DNA from: Paenibacillus lupini
GTDB lineage: Bacteria > Bacillota > Bacilli > Paenibacillales > Paenibacillaceae
Assembly: GCF_011761355.1 (NCBI RefSeq)
Contig: NZ_JAASRW010000002.1
Coordinates: 310,001 to 374,000, forward strand
Direction of reading: 5' to 3'
Length of the DNA: 64,000 bases
The position numbers were made by a program, and so were the translations under genes. Positions 1 to 8,051 of this stretch are shown here, one piece after another; the stretch's first letter is position 1, and each line of letters starts with the position of its first letter. The notes beneath the pieces were generated by a model. That model made no database searches and was not told the DNA's origin. It saw only the letters and a program-made list of their open reading frames with translations.

Positions 1-956
1 AGCGTAAATATCTGGCGCTTATCGCGGCTGAGCTTGGCGAGCTAGATGCTGATCAAATGCGTTGGAACGAGAAAGCAGAACAAAGCTTAAGTAGCCTCTA
101 TCAATATTGTTATGACGAGACGGATGAGATGTTTTATGACCGGGATCGGAACGGGGAATTTGTTCGTGTGCAGTCCGATGTGCTGCTGCGGGTATTGGCC
201 TGCGAAGTAGGAGATCGAAACCGATTTGATGCAGCGTTGAAGCGTTATTTACTGAATACGAGTAAGTTTTTCGCCAAGTATCCGCTCACTTCTATTGCGA
301 TGGACGATCCACGCTTTGATCCCTCTTCTGCTTACAACAGCTGGGGAGGACCGGTTAACTTCCTGACGATCATTCGTACGGCACATGCGTTTGAATATCA
401 TGGGCGGTATGTGGAGCTGACGTGGATCATGTTCCCAATCATAAGCGCGATGGCTAGGATGACTCGTTTCTCGCAAACATTAAACCCATGGACTGGTGAA
501 GAAGGCTATACGGATACCTATTCTCCGGCTATATTGGGTATGCTGGATTACATCGAACGTTTATGCGGTATCGTGCCTACTCCAGATGTGGAACTGTGGT
601 TTACTGGGCTTGTCCCTTATCCGATGGATCACGGTGAAGAGGTAGCGGAGGAGACTGCCTATTCCCGTACGGTAGGCGGGATTGAATTTGAACTGGTTAA
701 TACACGCCAGCGTTCAACGGTGTATCGTAATGGTGAAGTGTTTTTGCGGCTTCCATATGGAGTTCGTGCGGTCACGAATCACAAAGGGGAGTTAATCGCT
801 ATCATCGGAATGCTTGCAAGCGAGGTAGAAGGAACGATTCAGCATGAAGGGAAAGACTACGAGGTTACAATCAAAGGCAATGAGCGGAAAGTACTTGTTG
901 GGGAAAGTTTCGTAACGATGTCGGACATCGGGCTTGTTACGCCGGCTTATAGATAG
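1..956 (+). CDS. C-terminal part of an MGH1-like (alpha/alpha)6 glycoside hydrolase, 5' truncated by window
   Basis: The frame is open from base 3 to the stop at 954-956, and no upstream stop is visible, so the gene enters from outside. The visible part has about 317 residues. Motifs such as NSWGGPVNFL and NPWTGEEGYTDTYSPAILG, followed by a beta-rich tail (about the last 100 residues), resemble the C-terminal half of MGH1/GH63-like (alpha/alpha)6-barrel hydrolases. Substrate cannot be assigned. An internal ATG at 57 has no clear Shine-Dalgarno, which also argues for an upstream start. The gene is closed by a strong hairpin at 965-1007. Family call is by motif memory only. Confidence 0.55.
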   Translation, partial: RKYLALIAAELGELDADQMRWNEKAEQSLSSLYQYCYDETDEMFYDRDRNGEFVRVQSDVLLRVLACEVGDRNRFDAALKRYLLNTSKFFAKYPLTSIAMDDPRFDPSSAYNSWGGPVNFLTIIRTAHAFEYHGRYVELTWIMFPIISAMARMTRFSQTLNPWTGEEGYTDTYSPAILGMLDYIERLCGIVPTPDVELWFTGLVPYPMDHGEEVAEETAYSRTVGGIEFELVNTRQRSTVYRNGEVFLRLPYGVRAVTNHKGELIAIIGMLASEVEGTIQHEGKDYEVTIKGNERKVLVGESFVTMSDIGLVTPAYR

Positions 957-964
957 ACAAAAGA

Positions 965-1007
965 GTTCAGATAAGCCAGTCAGTTGGCTTATTTGAACCC
1001 TTTTTTT
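965..1007. terminator. Bidirectional intrinsic terminator
   Basis: A 14-nt arm 965-978 (GTTCAGATAAGCCA) pairs with 985-998 (TGGCTTATTTGAAC) around a 6-nt loop. A run of seven T follows at 1001-1007 on the plus strand. Read on the minus strand the same stem is followed by TCTTTTG, and the stop codon of the converging gene lies inside the stem, so it probably serves both genes. Confidence 0.85.
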
Positions 1008-1435
1008 AATAATGCGCTTAACGGATTATTTTTACCAAGAGGTGATTTCCCAAACGGCAGGGAAGGAATAGAAAGCGCAGAGGGAGATGCTTTTTTCGAT
1101 GCTGCAGGTGCTGTAGCAGTTGCTTTACCTTTGCTTTTGCTTATGCTTATGTTGTTACCCTTGTTGCTGCCCTTACTTTTCCCATTCGTGCCCTTGACGT
1201 TCTTACTGCCATTGCCGCCATTAGTGTTATTAGTTGTATTGCCATTAGCTTGCTCTTCAGTTTCTCTCCCCGTTTGTTCCATGTCCTGCTCTGACGTTGT
1301 CGAGCCATTACCTGATCCAACCGAGATAGATTCCGGGGCGATCTGTTTCACAAATCCAAAATGAATGATACCACTATTGTTTACGACTACAACCTTACCG
1401 ATCCAGCAAAACATGTAAGACTCGCATCCCCTCAT
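989..1435 (-). CDS. GerPA/GerPF-like spore germination protein with a low-complexity tail
   Basis: This 148-residue ORF starts with a beta-rich segment, KVVVVNNSGIIHFG then QIAPESIS then GSGNGST. It follows the pattern of GerPA/GerPF proteins (N-S-G-V-h-F-G, I-x-P-x-S, GSGS), small spore proteins that affect coat permeability to germinants. After residue 45 the sequence is not like GerP. It is rich in N/G/T/S, then K/S/A, and ends in a basic KKGFK. An internal ATG at 1414 (residue 8) has GAGGGG about 13 nt upstream and could be the true start. No partner gerP genes are adjacent. The family link is a motif-level inference. Confidence 0.55.
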   Translation of the reverse strand: MRGCESYMFCWIGKVVVVNNSGIIHFGFVKQIAPESISVGSGNGSTTSEQDMEQTGRETEEQANGNTTNNTNGGNGSKNVKGTNGKSKGSNKGNNISISKSKGKATATAPAASKKASPSALSIPSLPFGKSPLGKNNPLSALLKKGFK

Positions 1436-1517
1436 AGCGGTGGCTTATCTCATAGTTTATGGACAAAATGCTGGACCCGAATGGGTGTTTTTATAGGGAA
1501 TAGAGCCTTTTTACGGC

Positions 1518-2114
1518 TCAAGCATAGTCAGGTTTCACTGAGGAGAATACCGATAGTTCATCTTCCAGTATGTGTATGCTTTGAATCCACATTTCTAGAA
1601 AAGCGGTTCCATCAATTAAACGGACATTGACCTCATCTGCATATTTGATGGCAAGATCACTGTAAGAGCATGTCGCAATGATTGCTACTTTTTGTACCTG
1701 TTGTTTAATCATTTGACTATGTAATATAGCTACAGGCTCAAAATTAAGCTTCACATTAGGCTCGTAGCATTTTACTTGAATAAGCTCAACGCCGTCATTC
1801 GTGTCATGCAATATATCTATCCCTCCGTCATTGCTGGAGGGTGTCACTGTACATTTCCCCTTATATACAACTTCTATGGTTCTTGCGACAAAACGTTCGA
1901 AGTCATAAGGTGTATCTTCTGTCTTTCCTTCTTCTTTTTTGAATCTTTGATACATTCCGGCTAATAAAATTTTATGTACATCTTCTTTTGATTTAAGGAA
2001 TTCACTAAGTTTGTTTTGCTGTAATCGAATCTGGTTATCTTTTAGAGAATAGAGGTGGAAAGCATAATAACCAAGAGCAAATAACGTTAATACTAGCAAT
2101 GTTTCAGGAACCAA
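1518..2114 (-). CDS. Membrane-anchored Mrr-like restriction endonuclease-fold protein
   Basis: The protein has 198 residues. Residues about 4-20 form one hydrophobic helix, followed by a charged coiled linker. From about residue 70 there is a PD-(D/E)xK nuclease fold: DGGIDIL supplies the Asp and ELIQVKCY the E-x-x-x-Q-x-K pattern of Mrr/restriction endonuclease type IV. Many Firmicute proteins pair one N-terminal helix with an Mrr domain; their role is not established. The start is a TTG, chosen because GGAGATGA lies about 7-10 nt upstream; the overlapping ATG in that site is out of frame. No methyltransferase or specificity subunit is nearby. Confidence 0.7.
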   Translation of the reverse strand: MVPETLLVLTLFALGYYAFHLYSLKDNQIRLQQNKLSEFLKSKEDVHKILLAGMYQRFKKEEGKTEDTPYDFERFVARTIEVVYKGKCTVTPSSNDGGIDILHDTNDGVELIQVKCYEPNVKLNFEPVAILHSQMIKQQVQKVAIIATCSYSDLAIKYADEVNVRLIDGTAFLEMWIQSIHILEDELSVFSSVKPDYA

Positions 2115-2187
2115 AACGAATCATCTCCTTTTATGCAATCTAGTATTAACAGAACAAGAGGTATTCATAATGGAGATAAATGAATGA

Positions 2188-2231
2188 AGGGGCTATCCTA
2201 AAAGTCATAAAATGACGATGGGAATGCCCCT
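2188..2231. repeat. 44-nt inverted element resembling an insertion-sequence end
   Basis: The ends AGGGGC and GCCCCT form an inverted repeat, and inside is GTCAT-AAA-ATGAC. The left end, AGGGGCTATCCTAAAAGTCA, looks like terminal repeats I associate with IS1182-type elements (GGGGCTGTCC-AAAAGTCA). No transposase is present, so this could be a solo end, a tiny derivative, or just a hairpin. Confidence 0.35.
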
Positions 2232-2353
2232 ATAGGTTCAGTAACGAATGTTCTTCCAATCGAAGTCCACTCCTTGTGAGAATAGAAGTACCATAATAGA
2301 AAGATTAGGCTGGATCCTTAAGGTTAGTTTTTGCTTTGTGAGGGGCCAATGTG

Positions 2354-2480
2354 CGGAGTAAAAGGTTTGAGCCGGAGAAACGCAGTGCTCGCCTTTGTTC
2401 TCGGATTTCAACCGCTTAAGCGAGTTGTAATCAAGAAATCCGAGAACAACAGCGATCGGAGGTCCAAACCTTTTACGCAG
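2354..2480. repeat. Multi-helix intergenic repeat, copy A
   Basis: The outer helix is GTAAAAGGTTTG at 2358-2369 with CAAACCTTTTAC at 2465-2476 (12 bp perfect). The inner helix is GTTCTCGGATTTC at 2397-2409 with GAAATCCGAGAAC at 2435-2447 (13 bp perfect), capped by the palindrome CGCTTAAGCG. Between the helices on the 3' side is GCGATCGGA (2452-2460), and the element ends in CGCAG. Copy B near 54.0 kb has the same order of parts with different helix sequences. It fills the 401-nt gap between the NCS2 permease and the Mrr-like gene. Two ORFs drawn here are by-products of the repeat. Confidence 0.7.
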
Positions 2481-2515
2481 TACTTGGACTTCCGAACCAA
2501 ACATGACTTACAACT

Positions 2516-3874
2516 TTATTTATTAAGCTGCAAAGCGAGTTGCTGTGAAGGGGATTCCGGTTCTTTAACTACCGGTTTTACTTCGAATTTCTCCCATTTG
2601 ACGAAATTCTCCAAAATAATGACCAGCAACACGCCAATAATGAGGCCGTTAGAGAGAATTGGCGTTAAGAGCGGAGGGAACTCCGCGAAGGCTGAAGCGG
2701 GAATGTTCATAATACTGATCCCCGTTAATACGGGAAGCGCAACTCGATAGATCGTTTTGGCGTTAAACGTTGTTCCTTGGAAGGAGCGAATCGCAGTGCC
2801 AAACATCTGCAGATAAGCAACAAATAATACCGCGTTCCCGACGGATAAAGGCAGCTGTGCCAGCCATCCACCTAGTGCGGGGAAGATCCCGACGATAATA
2901 AACATGGCAGAGCCTGCAATGAGTGCGGCACGGCGTAATACCTTTGTATTTTCAAGAAAACCAATAGATGATGCAAATGTTCCAAATGGAATAAGACCAA
3001 GACAGCCAGCCAGGATGGAGAAGCTGTTTGTGAATAGAATCGATCGTACAAACTGCTTATCTGATGCTTCTCTTTTGAAGAGTCTGCCTGCAGCTGTTAA
3101 GCTGGTCAACGTATTTGTCATGTTCACAAGACCGGCTAGAAGACCAACCATCATAATTCCAGGTTCAAATCCAGGTGTTCCCCAGGGCAGCCAATGCCAA
3201 ATGCCGTTGCTGCTTCCAGTTGCTGCACCTATTCTGCTTTCGCTTCCGAACAATAAGGCATAAGCGATCCATCCGACGATGATACCGCCAAGCAGCGAGA
3301 ACTGCCCCCATTTGCCCTTGCCTTTCAAATGAATGAGCGCTACAACCACGATAATAAACAAGGACAAGCCAGCTAATTGCAAATCCCATTTGCCGCCTTG
3401 ATCATAACCAATCATCCCTTTGAAGAATGTATTGGCGAGCTGGAATGTAAGAAGCAGCAGGAAGACGCCCATTACCATTGGGGTAAAGGTCCGCTTCAGT
3501 ACTTTCAGAAAACCGCATAAGGCGAGTACAATAACGACTGCACTGGACAAAATAAATCCAGTACTTAGGCTGGCAGCAACCGTGCCGATATCCATGCCCA
3601 TTGCAGGGGCAGAAGCGCAGATACTAAGCACAAGCCCCCACCATACGCCAGCCGGACCATCCATTAGTGCATATCGATGCCCCCAGATTGCCTGAACGAT
3701 ACAGAGCAGACCGGTCAATATAAAGGAGCGCTGCATGGAGGAAGCGATATCTTCCGGTGCAAGTCCCAGTGCATGTCCGATCGAGAGCGGTACCATCACT
3801 GTATTGGTAAATATAAAGAAAAGCCACTGCATGCCCGCAAGCAGTACAGTAAGTGAATCTTTTGACTTCAACAT
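2516..3874 (-). CDS. NCS2-family nucleobase permease, divergent type
   Basis: The 452-residue protein has about 12-14 hydrophobic segments and resembles the uracil/xanthine branch of the NCS2 transporters, which import nucleobases with a cation. The closest type by overall look is the YbbY/uracil-xanthine transporter group. The usual transport Glu positions are changed: the segment corresponding to the TM8 Glu reads AGLVNMTNT, and the NxG motif region reads ASSIG rather than GENIG. Substrate or coupling may therefore differ. It is divergent from a LysR regulator with about 166 nt between the starts, a layout typical of regulator and target. Repeat copy A follows the gene; no clear terminator was seen. 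Confidence 0.8.
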   Translation of the reverse strand: MLKSKDSLTVLLAGMQWLFFIFTNTVMVPLSIGHALGLAPEDIASSMQRSFILTGLLCIVQAIWGHRYALMDGPAGVWWGLVLSICASAPAMGMDIGTVAASLSTGFILSSAVVIVLALCGFLKVLKRTFTPMVMGVFLLLLTFQLANTFFKGMIGYDQGGKWDLQLAGLSLFIIVVVALIHLKGKGKWGQFSLLGGIIVGWIAYALLFGSESRIGAATGSSNGIWHWLPWGTPGFEPGIMMVGLLAGLVNMTNTLTSLTAAGRLFKREASDKQFVRSILFTNSFSILAGCLGLIPFGTFASSIGFLENTKVLRRAALIAGSAMFIIVGIFPALGGWLAQLPLSVGNAVLFVAYLQMFGTAIRSFQGTTFNAKTIYRVALPVLTGISIMNIPASAFAEFPPLLTPILSNGLIIGVLLVIILENFVKWEKFEVKPVVKEPESPSQQLALQLNK

Positions 3875-4040
3875 GTTATTTCCCAGCTTTCCACATAATA
3901 TCCGTACGTTTCGAGCTTTGATTTTCTCCCGAATGCTCCGTATATGGTATCATGGGCATAACTATATTAAAAATATTAAATAAATTGCGAAAGCATATGA
4001 AAATCATATAGCTGGTTTGCAGATCGGATCGGAACTGAAG

Positions 4041-4925
4041 ATGGACATCAAACAATTACGTTATTTTATTGCCTTGGCAGAAGAGCTTCAAGTAACTTCA
4101 GCTGCGTATCGCCTACATATGTCTCAGCCTCCGCTTAGTCAGCAGTTAAAGCTGATGGAAGAGGAGCTCGGCGTGTCGTTATTTATTCGAAGCGGACGTT
4201 ATCTCGAATTAACCGCCCCAGGCAGAACGTTGTATGAGCATGCTCTTACCATTACGCGGCTGTTGGAGGAAGCGAAGGAAGAAGTAAAAGAATCCGGGCT
4301 TGGAGTAAGAGGGAAGCTGTCCATTGGCATCAATACGTTGTCCGACGAGCGGCTTCCCGGCGTTCTCAGCGCTTTCCGCATGTTGTACCCGAAGGTTACT
4401 TTCAAAATCCAGCAGAATGAGACGATCACCTTAACCAGACTTATCAAGGATAAAGCACTTGATTTGGCGATTGTCCGCCTTCCGATTAACCTTGAGGAAT
4501 TTGATCATGTCATTCTTGGTGCTGAGCCGTTGTTTTTTGTAACGGGAACGGGAAGCGAGAACGAGGAGCACGAAGCGATAACCTATGATTACATAGCTGA
4601 GCATCCGTTAGTCCTCCCGAGTACAGAAGGTCTTGGTCTTTATCATTTGATTCTGGATCAATTTCATTCACGAGGATTGTCGCCGTCCATTATTGGGGAG
4701 TGCTCCGATATCGGTATGCTTGTGGAGCTTGTAGCTTCCGGGTTTGGCGCTTCCATTCTGCCGCGGACCTCTGTTAACCGGTATCAGAATCATCGCATTC
4801 GCGTATTCCCGATTGAAGGACCAGATGTCACCTCAAGCTCCGCAATCATTTGGTTGAAGCAGCATTATCTAAGCAAAGCCGCGCAAAAGCTCATTGAATT
4901 GATAGCGGAGCGTCCGATTACTTAA
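4041..4925 (+). CDS. LysR-family transcriptional regulator
   Basis: MDIKQLRYFIALAEE opens a standard LysR winged-helix N-terminus (about residues 1-60, with SQPPLSQQLKLMEEELG as recognition region). A periplasmic-binding-like effector domain follows (about 90-290). At 294 residues it is normal for the family. I chose the ATG at 4041 over an in-frame TTG at 4017, because LysR proteins begin this way and the extra eight residues carry no domain. The Shine-Dalgarno is weak (GGAACTGAAG). The divergent NCS2 permease is its likely target; the inducer is unknown. Confidence 0.85.
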   Translation: MDIKQLRYFIALAEELQVTSAAYRLHMSQPPLSQQLKLMEEELGVSLFIRSGRYLELTAPGRTLYEHALTITRLLEEAKEEVKESGLGVRGKLSIGINTLSDERLPGVLSAFRMLYPKVTFKIQQNETITLTRLIKDKALDLAIVRLPINLEEFDHVILGAEPLFFVTGTGSENEEHEAITYDYIAEHPLVLPSTEGLGLYHLILDQFHSRGLSPSIIGECSDIGMLVELVASGFGASILPRTSVNRYQNHRIRVFPIEGPDVTSSSAIIWLKQHYLSKAAQKLIELIAERPIT

Positions 4926-5029
4926 GGGGCAGGAGGCTACTTTCTGCCAAAATGCCGTGTCCTATCTGTTTGAGTCTGAATTTATTAATAGGAAGGGAAG
5001 GTAAATACAGACTCGAAGGAGGGGATGTC

Positions 5030-5992
5030 ATGCAAGGAAGAACCAAAGGCAACGCCCAAGGCATTGACGTATCCCATTACCAAGGAGACATTGATTGGCA
5101 GAAAGTAGCGGGTGCTGGCATTTCGTTTGCTTTTGTCAAAGCAACGGAGGGTGAGACCTACAAGGATCCAACATTCATGCGTAATGCCTCCGAAGCGGCA
5201 GCAGCAGGGCTTCTGGTCGGTGCTTATCATTTTCTGCGGGCAACATCTGCGGCAGCTGCCAAAAGAGAAGCGCAGTATTTTTATCAAACCGCTTCACAAG
5301 CCAACAAGCTGCTGCTGCCTCCCGTGATGGATTACGAGACGAATTCGGGTAACCTTAGCGACGCAAGCATGAGTGCTGTAGCAAAAGCTTTTCTGGAGGA
5401 GACGGAACGGCTATTTGGGGCCAAGCCAATCTTTTATACCGGTAACGCCTTTGCGAAACATTTTGATACCTCGCTTGGCAGCTATCCGCTATGGATCGCC
5501 AGATATAATGCTTCAACACCACCTGACGATGCAAAGGCATGGGGAAGATGGACCTTTTGGCAGTACAGCGACGGAAGCTCCGGTGGTACATTGCCAAACG
5601 GCAGCCGGAGGATAGCGGGTATTAGCGGGAATGTCGATTTGAACGAATATGCAGGCACGGAAGAGGACTTGCTGAAAGCATATGGGCCAGAGGAGGATCA
5701 GCCAATGACAGATGCAGAAAGACAGCAAATGGAGGAGCTTTCAGAGCGGATCGCCGCTCTTGAGAAGCATGTTAATTTGTCGGGTGACCAGACGCCGCCG
5801 AGTTGGACGAAGACGTCGACTTCAGCTGCTATGAAGGCAGGTATTATCACCTCGGTAAACGATAAAGGGATGCCGGAGTTTATTACGATTCAAATGCTGT
5901 ATAACGCAGGCTTATGTAATGCGGAATTAATCAAATTTTTCAAATCATTTAGTGCCGATACTCGCAAGGCGATCGAAGATCTGCTGAAGTAA
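5030..5992 (+). CDS. GH25 lysozyme (1,4-beta-N-acetylmuramidase) with C-terminal helical region
   Basis: The 320-residue protein begins MQGRTKGNAQGIDVSHYQG, the GH25 entry motif, with Asp13. The DYET motif near residues 101-104 carries the catalytic Asp and Glu, and the domain runs to about residue 205. A charged coiled stretch (about 220-245) and a C-terminal part with PPSWTKTSTSAAMKAGI, as seen in Paenibacillus autolysins and phage-type lysins, complete it. No signal peptide is visible, so export would need a holin or lysis. The start at 5030 has a very strong GAAGGAGGGG at 5015-5024; an ORF start at 4952 is discarded. No phage genes flank it. Confidence 0.85.
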   Translation: MQGRTKGNAQGIDVSHYQGDIDWQKVAGAGISFAFVKATEGETYKDPTFMRNASEAAAAGLLVGAYHFLRATSAAAAKREAQYFYQTASQANKLLLPPVMDYETNSGNLSDASMSAVAKAFLEETERLFGAKPIFYTGNAFAKHFDTSLGSYPLWIARYNASTPPDDAKAWGRWTFWQYSDGSSGGTLPNGSRRIAGISGNVDLNEYAGTEEDLLKAYGPEEDQPMTDAERQQMEELSERIAALEKHVNLSGDQTPPSWTKTSTSAAMKAGIITSVNDKGMPEFITIQMLYNAGLCNAELIKFFKSFSADTRKAIEDLLK

Positions 5993-6001
5993 GATGTAAA
6001 A

Positions 6002-6033
6002 AAATCCCCTCCGGTCTTGCCGTGAGGGGATTT
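6002..6033. terminator. Bidirectional terminator between converging genes
   Basis: AAATCCCCTC (6002-6011) pairs with GAGGGGATTT (6024-6033). On the minus strand a run of seven T follows, serving the XRE gene. On the plus strand the tail is TTTACCTG, weaker, serving the GH25 gene. Confidence 0.8.
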
Positions 6034-6040
6034 ACCTGTA

Positions 6041-6736
6041 TTAACCTAAAGTTTTGATTAGCTCATTGCCATGAATATCAAAAAGGGAATAAGCTTTATC
6101 GACCATGGCTTTATCTTTCTCGAATAAATGAAGGGCTTTATCGCGGATTCCACTTGTTGTAGACACATGATTAAGCTGCTGCACCATAAATTCAGAGTTA
6201 CATAAGGCAATGACCTTCTTGCTGTATATCGTTAGCTTTTGTTGAAACTCCACGGCTGCTTCTATTATTTCTGGAGAATAAACGACAACTTCACCATCTG
6301 CAGCCTTCATGTTGCGATGGTCGACTAATATATTTAACTCATCTCTGCCATATGCTGAGCAGATGCCTAATATGGTCGATGTTAAATAATCGACATCTTG
6401 CTTACCGCCAAACAAGCCGTTAACCTGGAAGGCTAATATTTTCTTATCATGGTCCAGATGATAGCTGAATCTTTCTTTAAAAGGTACTGTAAAATCACTG
6501 GGTTGATAGGCAAGATTACACGAGAATCTCTCACTTGAGAAAAGATATTGAATGGAGACACGAAGAGCGGCTGCGATCTTTTCAATATTAACCAAACTAA
6601 GATTGCGTTCTCCTCGTTCAACACCACTTATGTACGTTCTGTCGAGCCCGGAATGATAGGCCAGCATTTCTTGCGACATCCCGCTGCGGGCACGTAATTC
6701 CCTGACGATTTGTCCAAATTCGGAACGAATGTCCAT
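6041..6736 (-). CDS. XRE-family HTH regulator with a C-terminal domain of unknown function
   Basis: The protein has 231 residues from the ATG at 6736. That start has GGAGG 9 nt upstream; a longer ORF start at 6769 is not needed. Residues about 5-62 are an XRE helix-turn-helix (RELRARSGMSQEMLAYHSG, then YISGVERGERN). Residues about 75-231 form a mixed alpha/beta domain (ILAFQVNGLFGG, NILVDHRNMKA). It is loosely reminiscent of STAS/SpoIIAA-like folds, but I do not recognise it. A short palindrome CTATTGGAATAG lies about 65 nt upstream and may be a self-operator (inference). Its targets are unknown. Confidence 0.7.
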   Translation of the reverse strand: MDIRSEFGQIVRELRARSGMSQEMLAYHSGLDRTYISGVERGERNLSLVNIEKIAAALRVSIQYLFSSERFSCNLAYQPSDFTVPFKERFSYHLDHDKKILAFQVNGLFGGKQDVDYLTSTILGICSAYGRDELNILVDHRNMKAADGEVVVYSPEIIEAAVEFQQKLTIYSKKVIALCNSEFMVQQLNHVSTTSGIRDKALHLFEKDKAMVDKAYSLFDIHGNELIKTLG

Positions 6737-6913
6737 GAAGATAGTCCTCCAGATCTGCGTTAGTAGCAATTGGAATACTTAATAGAAGAGAAAGCTTCGT
6801 TCATTCTATTGGAATAGGATGGAGGTGTCAATAACATGGAATCAAGTTTTCCCCTTAAAGCTGCTGTTGTTTTGCGGGGCATTCACGAAGTATAGTAAAA
6901 GTGGTGATCGCCC

Positions 6914-8008
6914 TTGAAGGATATTCCATTGTATAAACAAATTCAAGAAGCTATTAAAAATCAAATATCACTTGGAAACCTGCGGCCAGGTGACAGAATT
7001 CCATCAGAGATCGACTTGGCTGCCCAGTTTCATGTAAGCCTAATGACAACAAAAAATGCCTTGGCCGGCCTAGCAGAAGAGGGGATTGTTGTCCGCTCCA
7101 AGGGCAGGGGTACTTTTGTTGCCGGACAGGCTCCTTACAAGCTGTTTTTTTCGGAGGAGGAAAGCAGCGGGAGGAAGCTGCAGATGCCGATGAAGCATCA
7201 ATTAATTGGCATGATTATTCCATCTATGCGTACGAAAGTCGAACAGCGGCTGCTTGACGCTATTGAGAAGGCTGTTGACGGATTCGGCTATACGCTGGTG
7301 ATTCGTGTGTCGAGAGGCAGTGCCGTGAAGGAACTGCAGTCGCTTGAAGATCTTGGTGCACTTGGTATCAGCGGACTCATCTTATTCTCGATTGGGGCAC
7401 AGAATGAGCGCCGGACGGTAGTGAGGGCAGAGGAGCTTGAGTGCCCGGTTGTTCTGATTGACCGTTACTATACGGATATACCGCTAGTAAGCGTCAGTTC
7501 GAATAATCAAGCTGGAGCACGACAGGCTGTTTCTTATCTGGCAAGTAGAGGGCATCAACGTATCGCGTTACTTACGCCGCCAATTGAACATAGTGTTATG
7601 GCGGATAGGCTTTCCGGATTCGACAATGCGGTAATCGAATACGGGATTGAGGAATCTTCTATTCTACGTTATACCGTTCCATATGAAGTATTTAATGTTT
7701 CGAGGAGAGAAGGGGCGGAGTGGATAGAGCATTGGATGCGGGAGCGGCATGCCGAATTTTCCGGACTAATAGCTACTGATGTAGAGCTGGCCAGGCTAGC
7801 TTATCATGCTTTAAAGCGGATGTATCTGATGTCTGGTAAACAACTGGTCACCTTCGATGATCCGGAAATCCCGGAGGTCGCTTATATTCGTCAGAATGAA
7901 ACGGCAATCGGTGGGAGAGCGGTGACGCTGCTAATGAACCGTATCCTTCGCGGGGAGAAGCTGCAAGGCAGACATGTTGTTCCAACACGGCTCATATTCC
8001 CTTCATAA
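6914..8008 (+). CDS. AraR-like repressor: GntR winged helix plus LacI-type sugar-binding domain
   Basis: The 364-residue protein has an N-terminal GntR domain (about 1-68, IPLYKQIQEAIKNQI then GDRIPSEIDLA) fused to a periplasmic-binding-type effector domain (about 95-364). This is the architecture of Bacillus AraR, the L-arabinose-responsive repressor. The start is TTG at 6914 with a weak GGTGAT site. It stands next to the secreted GH43 gene (convergent) and near the GH172-GH127 pair, so control of these arabinosidase genes is likely but inferred. Two ATTTGTA half-sites lie before the GH172 gene. A bidirectional terminator follows at 8016. Confidence 0.75.
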   Translation: MKDIPLYKQIQEAIKNQISLGNLRPGDRIPSEIDLAAQFHVSLMTTKNALAGLAEEGIVVRSKGRGTFVAGQAPYKLFFSEEESSGRKLQMPMKHQLIGMIIPSMRTKVEQRLLDAIEKAVDGFGYTLVIRVSRGSAVKELQSLEDLGALGISGLILFSIGAQNERRTVVRAEELECPVVLIDRYYTDIPLVSVSSNNQAGARQAVSYLASRGHQRIALLTPPIEHSVMADRLSGFDNAVIEYGIEESSILRYTVPYEVFNVSRREGAEWIEHWMRERHAEFSGLIATDVELARLAYHALKRMYLMSGKQLVTFDDPEIPEVAYIRQNETAIGGRAVTLLMNRILRGEKLQGRHVVPTRLIFPS

Positions 8009-8015
8009 AAAGAAG

Positions 8016-8046
8016 AAGGCGGACCTCGTCAGGGGTCTGCCTTTTT
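8016..8046. terminator. Bidirectional terminator
   Basis: AAGGCGGACC (8016-8025) pairs with GGTCTGCCTT (8034-8043, one G-T pair). T-runs are present on the plus strand (8042-8046) and A-runs before the stem for the minus strand. It lies between the converging AraR-like and GH43 genes. Confidence 0.8.
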
Positions 8047-8051
8047 CGCAC

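Noticed and set aside
984..1364. 126-codon plus-strand ORF rich in Leu/Pro
   Set aside because: It is antisense to the GerP-like gene and its composition is the mirror of that gene's Lys/Ser/Gly repeats. It has no ribosome-binding site and starts inside a terminator.
2238..2750. ORFs on both strands across 2238-2504 and 2331-2750
   Set aside because: They are produced by the inverted arms of repeat copy A and by antisense to the NCS2 gene.
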